A stretch of DNA of 64,000 bases from Arcobacter aquimarinus (GTDB taxonomy: Bacteria; Campylobacterota; Campylobacteria; Campylobacterales; Arcobacteraceae). Shown in pieces: positions 47,800 to 56,407 of the stretch. Position 1 is the stretch's first letter; every line of letters begins with the position of its first letter. The stretch spans positions 806,001 to 870,000 of the forward strand of contig NZ_CP030944.1 in the NCBI RefSeq assembly GCF_013177635.1, read 5' to 3'. A program made the translations under genes and the position numbers. The notes under the pieces are model-generated. The model did no database searches, had not been told where the DNA came from, and was given only the letters and a program-made list of their open reading frames with translations.

Positions 47800-48837
47800 T
47801 TATTTCTCTTTATTTACTATTTGAACTTTTGTTTCAGGTCTAAGTTTTGCAAGATTACTAATAGCAATTTGTTCATCTATTTTTAACCCACTTTTAACAA
47901 CTATTCCATTTTCTACTAAGTCACCTGTTTCTACAGGTCTAGGTTTTGCAATATTATTTTCATCTATTACCATAACTATTGAAGCTTGAGCTGTTTTCAT
48001 AACAGCATTTTCAGGAACTATAAAAACCTCTCCTAAAGATAAATTATCAATTTCAATTTTCGCAAAAGTTCCAACAATTAAATCACTATTAGTATTATCA
48101 AATTTTGCTCTAATTAAAAGAGTATCAGTATTTGAATCAATAACTGAAGAGATAAAATCAACTTCTCCTGATTCATATTTTTGTCCATTTGCAATAAGAT
48201 TTATTTTTGCACTTTTATTTTTTATTTGAGATAAATATTTATTTATATCATCTTTTGGTAGCGAAAATTCAGCATGAATAGGATTTATATTTGTAATAGT
48301 TACAAGAAGTGAATTATTTACATTGCTTCCAACTAAATCTCCAACATCGTGATTTTTTATTCCTACAATTCCATTTATAGGAGCTTTTACTGTTGTGTAA
48401 TTTAAATTTATTTGTGCTTCATCTAACGCTGCTTTTGAACTATTGTATTGAAATAAGTAATCATCATAAACTTGCGCACTTATAGATTTTGAAGCAATAA
48501 GAGATTTAGCTCTTTCATAATCTTTTTTTGCTTTTACAAAATTTGCTTTTTTTATATTAAGGTTTGCTAAGTAAGTATCAGGTTCTATTTTGTATAAAAC
48601 AGTTCCTTTTTTTACAAATTCCCCTTCATTAAAAAGTTTTTCTTTTAGTGTTCCTTGAACTCTTGCTATAACATCAACTTGCTCATAAGCTTTTAAAATA
48701 GTTGGATAAGTTCTACTTGTAAAATTATTTTGTTTTTCAATTTTGAAAGTTTGCACAGGTAAAGCTGGCGTTTCATTTGCTACAAGATTGTTTAATCCTA
48801 ATAGTAAAAATATTGAAATTATTGATTTTTTTATCAT
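47800..48837 (-). CDS. RND pump periplasmic adaptor (membrane fusion protein)
   Basis: This 345-residue protein has a signal peptide (IISIFLLLGLNNLVANE), no lipobox, and the adaptor core: VIARVQGTLKEKLFNEGEFV (lipoyl half), a helical hairpin, TVKAPINGIVGIKNHDVGDLV (second half), and a beta-barrel domain. It bridges pump and outer-membrane channel. It lies two bases before the pump gene and overlaps the channel gene by four bases. Confidence 0.93.
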   Translation of the reverse strand: MIKKSIISIFLLLGLNNLVANETPALPVQTFKIEKQNNFTSRTYPTILKAYEQVDVIARVQGTLKEKLFNEGEFVKKGTVLYKIEPDTYLANLNIKKANFVKAKKDYERAKSLIASKSISAQVYDDYLFQYNSSKAALDEAQINLNYTTVKAPINGIVGIKNHDVGDLVGSNVNNSLLVTITNINPIHAEFSLPKDDINKYLSQIKNKSAKINLIANGQKYESGEVDFISSVIDSNTDTLLIRAKFDNTNSDLIVGTFAKIEIDNLSLGEVFIVPENAVMKTAQASIVMVIDENNIAKPRPVETGDLVENGIVVKSGLKIDEQIAISNLAKLRPETKVQIVNKEK

Positions 48838-50066
48838 TTTATATACTCCTGTAATTTTTTACCACTATGGTAAATAATATTTGCTTTTTTAATTTCTAAC
48901 TCATTTATTGATGTTTTTAATTGACTAACAGCTTCTGATTTTTCACTTAAACTTTCTAAAAAAGCTACATTATCAATCAATCCATTTTCATATTTTGATT
49001 TTATAACTTCATATGCACTTTGTGCTGCTTTTAGATTTGCTTGTGCTGATTTTATTTTTGCTTTTGCAATATCATAAGATTTTAATGCAAGTTGTAAATC
49101 AACATTTGCTTTATTTTTTTCATATTCATATTTTGATTTAGAAGCTAAATAAGATTTATAAGCTGACTCATATTTATATTGTGTTTCTCCAAAAGAAAAT
49201 AAATTCCATTTTAGATTTGCTGAAATTATATTTTGATGGTCAATTGTATTTTTTTCATATTCTTTATTGTCAAAATTTGAATCATAATATGTATAAGTAT
49301 TATCTAAAGTTATAGTTGGTAAAAATGCACTTTTTTCTGCTTTTGATTTACTTAATTTTGTTTGTAAATCAAATTCTAAAGATTTAATATCAAATCTTTC
49401 ACTTTCATTTGTTATATCATTAAGTTTTTTTATGTTTGAACCTTCTGTAATTTCTACTTTTGTTCCAGTAATGTATTCTAAATTATGTAAAATAGTTTGA
49501 GTTTCAAGTTCTATTTCTTGTAATATAACTTTAGCATTTTCAACTCTTGAAATAATTTTTTGTACTTCATCTTCAGTTGTTGTTCCCGCATCTAAAAATC
49601 TACTTAATCGTAACATTTGAGATTCAAGTTGTTCTATTTCTTTTATTTTTGAATCTTTTTTAGCAATTAACGATAAATAATTATAATAATAAGTTATAAC
49701 ATTCATTGAAATATTATTTTTTAAATTTTCAATTGATTCTTGAGTACTTTTAATTGTAGATTCGTAGCTATCATAAATATCAGATTTTTTTCCACCATCA
49801 TAAAGTGTATAGTTTAAACTAGCATAAGCATTTGCTGAGTTTTGAGCTAAACTTTGTGTCTCTTCATCTGTCATTGCATATTTTGCTCCAACATCTAAAC
49901 TTGGTAAATATCCACTTTTAATACTTTTGTATTCATCTTGGATAGATTCTAAACTCTGTTTTGAAGAATCAACTAATCTATTTTCTATAGATAAATTAAC
50001 TAACTCCTCCAAATTTTGTGCGTATAAAAAAAATGGGGTAAAAAGTATACAACATATCTTTTTCAA
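48834..50066 (-). CDS. TolC-family outer-membrane efflux protein
   Basis: This 410-residue protein has a signal peptide (ICCILFTPFFLYAQN) and the two long coiled-coil halves of TolC proteins (SGYLPSLDVGAKY; SAFLPTITLDNTYTYYDS), each followed by helical repeats; YENGLIDNVAFLESL is typical near the end. It forms the exit duct for the RND pump. It is the first gene of the pump operon, with AGGAG upstream. Confidence 0.92.
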   Translation of the reverse strand: MKKICCILFTPFFLYAQNLEELVNLSIENRLVDSSKQSLESIQDEYKSIKSGYLPSLDVGAKYAMTDEETQSLAQNSANAYASLNYTLYDGGKKSDIYDSYESTIKSTQESIENLKNNISMNVITYYYNYLSLIAKKDSKIKEIEQLESQMLRLSRFLDAGTTTEDEVQKIISRVENAKVILQEIELETQTILHNLEYITGTKVEITEGSNIKKLNDITNESERFDIKSLEFDLQTKLSKSKAEKSAFLPTITLDNTYTYYDSNFDNKEYEKNTIDHQNIISANLKWNLFSFGETQYKYESAYKSYLASKSKYEYEKNKANVDLQLALKSYDIAKAKIKSAQANLKAAQSAYEVIKSKYENGLIDNVAFLESLSEKSEAVSQLKTSINELEIKKANIIYHSGKKLQEYIK

Positions 50067-50120
50067 AACGACTCCTATTTTTAAAATATTATTTTGAATG
50101 TAACATAAGCTTTCTTAAAT

Positions 50121-50140
50121 TTATCTTGCTAGAAAGATAA
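50121..50140. promoter_or_regulatory. Palindromic operator of the MarR regulator
   Basis: TTATCTT (50121-50127) and AAGATAA (50134-50140) form a perfect 7-bp inverted repeat with a 6-base spacer, between the divergent efflux operon and marR-type gene. It is a good candidate for the MarR binding site controlling both. Binding is inferred. Confidence 0.72.
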
Positions 50141-50158
50141 GTTTTAAATGTTTTCTGT

Positions 50159-50164
50159 TATAAT
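50159..50164 (+). promoter_or_regulatory. Extended -10 box of the MarR gene, leaderless
   Basis: TGTTATAAT (hexamer 50159-50164) is an extended -10 element. The preferred ATG is at 50172, 7 bases after it, so the transcript should begin at the start codon. Confidence 0.65.
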
Positions 50165-50171
50165 TACCAAC

Positions 50172-50648
50172 ATGAATAAAAAATACATTGATAAATTTTA
50201 CAACTCAACAGCAAAAAAAAGTGAATATGAAATTTTTAATATTACTTTACCAATAAATCTTTTGTATAAAGATATGTTTAATGAAACAGAACATTTTTTA
50301 AAGGCAAATTATGATTTGTTACATTCACATATAGATGTATTAGCATCACTTTATTTCAATGGAAATTCTCTTTCTCCTACTGAATTATATGATGCTATGC
50401 TTTTTTCTTCAGGTGGAATGACAAAAATTTTAAATAAATTAGAAGAGAGAAATTTTATAAAAAGGGAACCATCTATTAGTGATAAAAGAAGTATTTTGAT
50501 TTGCCTTACAAAAGAGGGTGAAAAAGTTGTGAAAGATGCTATTTCAAAAATAGCAAAAGCAAAAGAAGAGATGTTTGATGTTTTAAATGAAAAAGAGAAA
50601 GAGGATTTGAGAAATATTTTAAGTAAGGTTATTTATTCTCAACTTTAA
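50172..50648 (+). CDS. MarR family transcriptional regulator
   Basis: This 158-residue protein has the MarR winged helix: LSPTELYDAMLFSSGGMTKILNKLEE as the HTH region, then the wing SDKRSILICLTKEG. The ATG at 50172 is chosen rather than 50148 because the extended -10 box lies at 50159-50164. It is divergent from the RND efflux operon and probably represses it until a drug binds. It meets the 180-residue membrane protein gene tail-to-tail with 4 bp overlap. Confidence 0.88.
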   Translation: MNKKYIDKFYNSTAKKSEYEIFNITLPINLLYKDMFNETEHFLKANYDLLHSHIDVLASLYFNGNSLSPTELYDAMLFSSGGMTKILNKLEERNFIKREPSISDKRSILICLTKEGEKVVKDAISKIAKAKEEMFDVLNEKEKEDLRNILSKVIYSQL

Positions 50649-51187
50649 TTAAATTCTATTTTTGCATTTGATATTTTTTTAAAAGTTTTTAACTTATTTT
50701 TCAAAGGAAGCCATTTTATTAAAATCGTTGCAAGTGCTTCCCATAGTGAAACCCAACCTCCAACCATAGCACCTTCTGAAATCAGTTTATAAAAGAAATT
50801 TTCATTTTCAGCAAGTAAAAAAGAGATAGAAACAAAAACAAAACCAATAATAAAAAAAATAAAAGAATTTTTAATTTGTTCTCTCATCTTTTTTCTTTCC
50901 CAATATTGTAAATATTCAAAATATTCTTTTATGCTTGTATTTACTTTTTTGTTTGAGTCTTTATTTGAGATTTCATCAAAATAAAATTTTATTATAAAAG
51001 GATGAGAACCTATCTCTTCTACACTTTGAATTAGATATTTTTCCAATGATTCTTTTAAGTCTCTTTGAATAAAAGTTGATTTTTTATCATAATCATCAAA
51101 TAAATTTTCAACTTTTGATGTTGATATTTTTAAAATAAGATTATTATTTTCATCTTTTTCATATCTTTGAATTATATTATTTTTCAT
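50645..51187 (-). CDS. Uncharacterised two-helix membrane protein
   Basis: This 180-residue protein has a charged cytoplasmic N-terminal part (about 1-105) and two membrane segments (FIFFIIGFVFVSISFLLA and about 138-160, GGWVSLWEALATILIKWLP). The C-terminus is basic. No family recognised and no functional residues identified. It is convergent with the MarR gene. Confidence 0.65.
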   Translation of the reverse strand: MKNNIIQRYEKDENNNLILKISTSKVENLFDDYDKKSTFIQRDLKESLEKYLIQSVEEIGSHPFIIKFYFDEISNKDSNKKVNTSIKEYFEYLQYWERKKMREQIKNSFIFFIIGFVFVSISFLLAENENFFYKLISEGAMVGGWVSLWEALATILIKWLPLKNKLKTFKKISNAKIEFN

Positions 51188-51268
51188 TTTAACTCATTTG
51201 TTTTTATCTCTTATTATATATAATTATGTTTTAATGTCTCTATTAAAATTATTATATTGAAGTATTTT

Positions 51269-52888
51269 ATGAAAAAATTATTATTACTATTTCTTCTATC
51301 TTTTTTCTCTTTTGCAAATGAAATAACTCAAATAGATTTATCTAAACAAAAATGGGAATATAAATGGGGAGATTCTTTAGGTGATTCTACCTTATGGCAA
51401 GAAATAGATTTTCCACGCAACCCACCAAATAGAAATAATCAAACAAATATTTGGTTTAGGGTACAACTTCCTCAAACTATTCCTTCTAACTCTAATTTAT
51501 ATATTGTAAGTATTGATTTAATAACACAGGTTTATTTTAAAGATAAACAAATATATAGTTTTGGTGAATTTGATGAAAATGGAAAAGGTAAATATAAAGG
51601 TTGGCCTTGGCATTTAATACCTTTGCCTACTGATAGCGCTGGAGAGTATTTATATTTTAGAATTTATTCTAATTATGGTGATATTGGTTTTTGGGGAGAA
51701 ATTCTTATTTTATCAAAAGGTGAGTTATATGAAAAACTTTTAAAAAATGATATACTAAAAATTATTATAGGTTCTGTCTCTATTTTTGTTGCAATATTCT
51801 TTTTATTAACTTTTTTATCAAAATTTCAAAGAATTGAATCTTTGATTTTAGGTTTGTTATTTTTAACACAAGGTTTAAATGTTTTTTGTTCTGCAAAAAT
51901 AATGCAGCTATTTTTTTATTACCCTTTATTCAATCAATATATTTTAGCAATTGCATTTTTTTCTTTTCCTATTGGGATGGCTCTTTTTATGGATAAAGTC
52001 ATTAATTATAAAATACTATTTAATCCTATAAAAAAAATTTGGCAGATACATTTGATTTATTTAATAATAGCTATTTTGGGTTCTGTTTTAGGCTTTTTTT
52101 CTTTGCCTTCTACTTATGAATGGTTTGATATTTTTTATAACTTTATAACTTTGCCAATTTTGACATTTTTTATTATTTATTTCTTTTATAAAGGGGATAA
52201 AGAAACCAAAATAATCACTTTTAGTTTTTTTATAATTTCTCTTTATTGGTTGTATTCAACACTTATTGCAGCAGGAATTGTACCTTGGGAAGAATATCCA
52301 AGTGATATAGCTGTATTTATATGTTTATTATTTTTATCGTACTCAATTGTAAATAGATTAAATTATACAAAAGAGTTAGAAGAAGCAAAAATAGAACTTA
52401 CAAATCTTACTTTGACTGATTATTTGACAAATCTTAGCAATAGAAAAAATATAGATTCTATATTAAAAATAAATGAAAATTTATTTAATAGATATAAAGA
52501 TAAATTTTCAATAATTTTAGTAGATATAGATGATTTTAAAAAAGTAAATGATACTTATGGACATTTAGTTGGAGATAAAGTGCTTATTGAAATATCAGGT
52601 ATATTAAAAAAATATACTAGACAAACAGATATTGTTGGAAGATGGGGTGGAGAAGAATTTATAATTATTTGTCCAAAAACAAATCTTCAAGATGCTTCAA
52701 AATTGGCAGAAAAATTAAGAAAGAAAATTTCTACTCATCAATTTGAAACAGTAGGAAATAAAACAGCCAGTTTAGGAGTTTCAACATTTAAAGAAAATGA
52801 AACTATTATTGAACTTATAACAAGAGTTGATGATGCAATGTATCTTGCAAAATCAAATGGTAAAAATAGGATTGAAGTGAAGTATTAA
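51269..52888 (+). CDS. Membrane diguanylate cyclase with 7TM-DISM-like sensor
   Basis: This 539-residue protein has a signal peptide (LLLLFLLSFFSFANE), an extracytoplasmic domain (about 15-165) like the DISM extracellular region, seven membrane segments (about 170-370), and a GGDEF domain. The active site is GGEEF in VGRWGGEEFIII, and the inhibitory-site RQTD lies five residues before it. It should make c-di-GMP in response to an external ligand, perhaps a carbohydrate. The ATG at 51269 is preferred to an upstream TTG at 51257. It overlaps the convergent xth gene by 4 bp. Confidence 0.87.
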   Translation: MKKLLLLFLLSFFSFANEITQIDLSKQKWEYKWGDSLGDSTLWQEIDFPRNPPNRNNQTNIWFRVQLPQTIPSNSNLYIVSIDLITQVYFKDKQIYSFGEFDENGKGKYKGWPWHLIPLPTDSAGEYLYFRIYSNYGDIGFWGEILILSKGELYEKLLKNDILKIIIGSVSIFVAIFFLLTFLSKFQRIESLILGLLFLTQGLNVFCSAKIMQLFFYYPLFNQYILAIAFFSFPIGMALFMDKVINYKILFNPIKKIWQIHLIYLIIAILGSVLGFFSLPSTYEWFDIFYNFITLPILTFFIIYFFYKGDKETKIITFSFFIISLYWLYSTLIAAGIVPWEEYPSDIAVFICLLFLSYSIVNRLNYTKELEEAKIELTNLTLTDYLTNLSNRKNIDSILKINENLFNRYKDKFSIILVDIDDFKKVNDTYGHLVGDKVLIEISGILKKYTRQTDIVGRWGGEEFIIICPKTNLQDASKLAEKLRKKISTHQFETVGNKTASLGVSTFKENETIIELITRVDDAMYLAKSNGKNRIEVKY

Positions 52889-53673
52889 AACTCCATTTCA
52901 AGTCCAATAGGACAATGGTCACTTCCTTCAATATTATCTAAAATATAAGCATCTTTTACATAATTTTTCAAATCTTCACTTACATAAAAGTAATCAATTC
53001 TCCAGCCAACATTATTTGCTCTTGCATTTGCTCTATAACTCCACCAACTATATTTATCCTTTAAATCACCATTGATTAATCTAAAAGTATCAATATAACC
53101 ATGTGATAAAAATTTTGTTATCCAATCTCTTTCCATTTGTAAAAAACCAGATGTATTTTCATTGGCTTTTGGTCTTGCAATATCAATCTCTGTATGAGCT
53201 GTATTTACATCTCCACAAACGATTATTGATTTTCCTTGATTTTTTAAATTCTCACAATGAGTTAAAAATCTATCATAAAATTCCATTTTATAATCAAGTC
53301 GTTCTTCTTTACTTTGACCATTTGGGAAATATACATTAAAAAATGCAATATCTTTATCTCCTAAACTAAAATGAACTTCATTTATTCTTCCCTCATCTAA
53401 AATATCAACAGTAGGGCAGTTACATTCAAAAGTAGTTTTAATATCTGTAAAAAGTGCTGTTCCACTTCTTCCTTTTATAGCAGAAGCACTAGCAAAAAGT
53501 GTTTTATACTCTTTTTGAAAAATTGTTTTTGGGATTTGCTCTTTCATTGATTTTGTTTCTTGAATACCTAATAAATCAATATTAGCTTCATCAACCCATT
53601 TTAAAGCCTCCTTTTTATCAACAGCTCTTATACCATTTACATTCCATGAAATAAACTTATATCTTTTTGCCAT
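52885..53673 (-). CDS. xth: Exodeoxyribonuclease III / AP endonuclease
   Basis: This 262-residue enzyme cuts at abasic sites in base-excision repair. Conserved motifs are SWNVNGIRA, IQETK (metal Glu), VCGDVNTAH, and the C-terminal GSDHCPIGLE with the catalytic Asp-His. Its start overlaps the end of the small secreted protein by one base, so it lies in a unit with the two small genes upstream. Confidence 0.95.
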   Translation of the reverse strand: MAKRYKFISWNVNGIRAVDKKEALKWVDEANIDLLGIQETKSMKEQIPKTIFQKEYKTLFASASAIKGRSGTALFTDIKTTFECNCPTVDILDEGRINEVHFSLGDKDIAFFNVYFPNGQSKEERLDYKMEFYDRFLTHCENLKNQGKSIIVCGDVNTAHTEIDIARPKANENTSGFLQMERDWITKFLSHGYIDTFRLINGDLKDKYSWWSYRANARANNVGWRIDYFYVSEDLKNYVKDAYILDNIEGSDHCPIGLEMEF

Positions 53674-53918
53674 TATTTAGTAATTTCCTTTTTTTCTTTT
53701 TTCTCTTCTTTGATTAATTTTTCAGGAGCTTTTGGAGCAACTGGTTTTAAAACACCGATATCTTTGAAGTTTGTGTTTGATAAGCTATTTTTTTGATTCA
53801 AAAGATTTTCACCTTTTCCTCCATGCATATCTATTTTTCCACTATTTTTATTTGTATAGCTATAATTTGCAAATAAAATATTTGTTAAAAATAAACAGAT
53901 TAATAATATTGTTTTCAT
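53673..53918 (-). CDS. Small secreted protein of unknown function
   Basis: This 81-residue protein has a clear signal peptide (ILLICLFLTNILFANYS) and a short, polar mature part with a Gly-rich patch (KIDMHGGKGENLL) and a Pro/Lys/Glu-rich end. No family recognised. It overlaps the upstream CBU_0592-like gene by four bases and xth by one base. Confidence 0.6.
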   Translation of the reverse strand: MKTILLICLFLTNILFANYSYTNKNSGKIDMHGGKGENLLNQKNSLSNTNFKDIGVLKPVAPKAPEKLIKEEKKEKKEITK

Positions 53919-54172
53919 ATATTTTTTCCTTTTCTTTTTTTTCTAATGTTTACAACAATTCCATAAATAGTAATAATAATCCAAAATACTTCAATTATGA
54001 ATGAACCTAGATTAAAATGTACAAAAAGTGAAATTAAAAGTAAAATTGCTCCAAATAGATTTAGTAATTGATATTGTAAAGAATTAATTGTATATTTATT
54101 TGTTTGTAACAATAAATATGCAATAACAATAAATATCATTCCAAAAAAACCAATCCATTGATAAATATCCAT
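53915..54172 (-). CDS. Small three-helix membrane protein, CBU_0592-like
   Basis: This 85-residue protein has three membrane segments (WIGFFGMIFIVIAYLLLQ, LNLFGAILLLISLFVHF, IIEVFWIIITIYGIVVNI), matching the short CBU_0592-type family. Function unknown. It is the first gene of a three-gene unit with the secreted protein and xth. Confidence 0.65.
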   Translation of the reverse strand: MDIYQWIGFFGMIFIVIAYLLLQTNKYTINSLQYQLLNLFGAILLLISLFVHFNLGSFIIEVFWIIITIYGIVVNIRKKRKGKNI

Positions 54173-54271
54173 AAAATTCCTTTAAAACGAAGCGAAAGTA
54201 TAACGATTTTTTGATAATAAAGGCTTTATTGGGTATTTTATTCTAATTTTTTATAAGATGAGTTTTTTATT

Positions 54272-54985
54272 ATGAACGAATTATTTTTAGGAATTATAAG
54301 TTTTTTAACTTCAACTATAGCAGGAATCGTAGGAATTGGAGGTGGAATGATGTTAATAGCTATATTACCTTCTTTTCTACCCTTGAATGCTCTTATACCT
54401 GTGCATGGATTGACTCAAATGTCAAGTAATCTTAGTAGGGCAATTTTTGGATACAAAGATATACAGTTTGAAGTAATACCAAAATTTTTAATTGGTTCAT
54501 TTATTGGAATAGGTTTATTTGCTACTATTTTGAATTTTATATCTTTAAATTATGTGCCTTTATTTATTGGGGTTTATATTTTACTTTCATTATGGTCTGC
54601 TAAATTTAATGAAAAGATAAAAAAATATGAAAATTATTATATTGCTGGTTTTTTTCAAACGGGATTTTCTATTGTTGTTGGAGCTACTGGACCTTTGACA
54701 ATGACTCTATTATTTAAAGATTATGCAAATAAAGAAAAAGTTTTAGCAACAAGTGCAGCATTGATGAGTATAACTCATATTTTAAAAGTATTTGTTTTTA
54801 TCTATTTTGGTTTCGTATTTTTTGATTATATGGGAATTATTATAGCTATGATTATTGGAGCAGTTACTGGAAGTTGGGTAGCTACTAGATTAAGAGATAA
54901 AATAGATGGAAAAAAGTTTTTTTTGATTTTAAAAGTTTTACTTACAGTATTAGCATTTCATATAATAGTTAAAGTTTTTATCTAA
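54272..54985 (+). CDS. TauE/SafE-family sulfite or organic-anion exporter
   Basis: This 237-residue membrane protein has about eight helices and the TauE/SafE signatures GIVGIGGGMMLIAI near the N-terminus and GATGPLTM in the second half. The family moves sulfite, sulfonates or related anions; the substrate is not shown. It is monocistronic and converges with the AEC transporter. Confidence 0.87.
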   Translation: MNELFLGIISFLTSTIAGIVGIGGGMMLIAILPSFLPLNALIPVHGLTQMSSNLSRAIFGYKDIQFEVIPKFLIGSFIGIGLFATILNFISLNYVPLFIGVYILLSLWSAKFNEKIKKYENYYIAGFFQTGFSIVVGATGPLTMTLLFKDYANKEKVLATSAALMSITHILKVFVFIYFGFVFFDYMGIIIAMIIGAVTGSWVATRLRDKIDGKKFFLILKVLLTVLAFHIIVKVFI

Positions 54986-54992
54986 ATTTTTA

Positions 54993-55901
54993 CTAAAAAA
55001 ACTTTAAGAATAGTATTATAAATAGTGCAGATACCAAAGTTTGAACTGTAATAATAGTTGTCATCAAAGGTAAATCACCACCCAATTGTCTTGCTAAAAT
55101 AAAAGAACTAGGAGCAGTTGGAAGTAGTGAAAACAAAACTAAAACAGCTATCATAGTTTCATTTAAATTGAAAAGATTTCCCAAAGTATATATAAAAATA
55201 GGCAAAATAATAAACTTTGCAAAAGAACTTATAAAAAGGTCTTTTTTTACATTTTTCATATCTTTTAAAACTAAAGCATAACCAATAGATAAAAGTCCTA
55301 AAGGTAAAGCAGCTTCACTTAAAATTTTGAAAATATTTGAAATACTAATAGGTAAAGAAATATTTAAAATATTTAAACTTCCACCAATAAAACAACCAAT
55401 AATCAAAGGATTTTTAACTATTGATTTAACTAAATATATAAAATCAAGTTTGTTATTTTGTGAATAAATAGCAAAAACTGTAACACATAAAATATTTATA
55501 AAAGGAATTGCAAAAGTTAAAATTATAGCACTTAATATCAAACCTTCATTCCCAAAAATAGAACTACTTAAAGCTAAAAATACATATGTATTAAATCTTA
55601 TCCCACCTTGAACAATAGAAGTAAAAGAACTATTATTTGTAGGGGATAATTTATTGAAAATTATGAGAAAAATCATTGTTAAAAATATAGCAAGAAGTGA
55701 AACTAAAACTAAATTTAGACTATTAATATCAAATTTTGCTTTTGATAAGGTATATATCAAAAGTGCAGGCATTAATACAAAATATGTTAGTTTATCTGCA
55801 AGCGGCCAAAATTCATGGGAAGGAAAACTTATTTTCTTAAAAAGATAACCTATTAAAATTAGTCCAAAAACAGGAACTAAACTTGTAAATATATATTCCA
55901 T
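54993..55901 (-). CDS. AEC-family transporter
   Basis: This 302-residue membrane protein has the ten-helix layout of the auxin-efflux-carrier family (VPVFGLILIGYLFKK, GGIRFNTYVFLA, ending SLLPTAPSSFILARQLGGD). Bacterial members transport malate or other organic acids; the substrate is unknown. It follows the YhcH-like gene by 2 bp and is probably in the sugar-phosphate unit upstream. Confidence 0.85.
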   Translation of the reverse strand: MEYIFTSLVPVFGLILIGYLFKKISFPSHEFWPLADKLTYFVLMPALLIYTLSKAKFDINSLNLVLVSLLAIFLTMIFLIIFNKLSPTNNSSFTSIVQGGIRFNTYVFLALSSSIFGNEGLILSAIILTFAIPFINILCVTVFAIYSQNNKLDFIYLVKSIVKNPLIIGCFIGGSLNILNISLPISISNIFKILSEAALPLGLLSIGYALVLKDMKNVKKDLFISSFAKFIILPIFIYTLGNLFNLNETMIAVLVLFSLLPTAPSSFILARQLGGDLPLMTTIITVQTLVSALFIILFLKFF

Positions 55902-55903
55902 AA

Positions 55904-56392
55904 TTAAACAGCTATCTTAAAAACAGCTTTTATAACTTTTTTATTTTTATCTATTTTGATACAAGGCATATGAGCATCTTGAGGATAAAAAATAGCTAAT
56001 TCATTTTCTTTGATTTTTAAAATAGAAGCATTATTTGATTGGGAATAATTTGCGTAATCTAAAGATTCATTATAATCTTTTAACAAAGTCAGATTATTTA
56101 TATTTTCAACTTCCATAATTTCATCACCCTCAAACATATACTGGATATCAATATATTTTTTATGAGATTCAAATAAACAATCTTTTTTATCTTTTGTTAT
56201 ATATGATTGTTTTAAGATAAAAGTGTTTTCATCTAAAACTATTTTATTACATTCATTAAGATTTGTATTTAAAAGTTCTTTATGCTCAAAAGAGTTTTTA
56301 TCTTGCAATTTTTGAATATATAAGAAAGCTTTTTCAAATTTAGGATTAGTTATTTGAGATTTTATACTCTCTATATTTCCAAAAATTGCCAT
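55904..56392 (-). CDS. YhcH/YjgK/YiaL family protein
   Basis: This 162-residue beta-rich protein has the cupin-like features of the family: FESHKKYIDIQYMFEGDE near residues 79-96 and IFYPQDAHMPCIKI with histidine near 140. Members act on sugar derivatives such as sialic acid or in biofilm control. Substrate unknown. It lies 15 bp after pgi, in the sugar-phosphate cluster. Confidence 0.8.
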   Translation of the reverse strand: MAIFGNIESIKSQITNPKFEKAFLYIQKLQDKNSFEHKELLNTNLNECNKIVLDENTFILKQSYITKDKKDCLFESHKKYIDIQYMFEGDEIMEVENINNLTLLKDYNESLDYANYSQSNNASILKIKENELAIFYPQDAHMPCIKIDKNKKVIKAVFKIAV

Positions 56393-56407
56393 TAAAATAC
56401 CTACTTT

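Noticed and set aside
54971-55005. AT-only hairpin between the TauE-type and AEC genes
   Set aside because: The stem AAAGTTTTT/AAAAACTTT is weak with a 17-base loop; too poor to call as a terminator.
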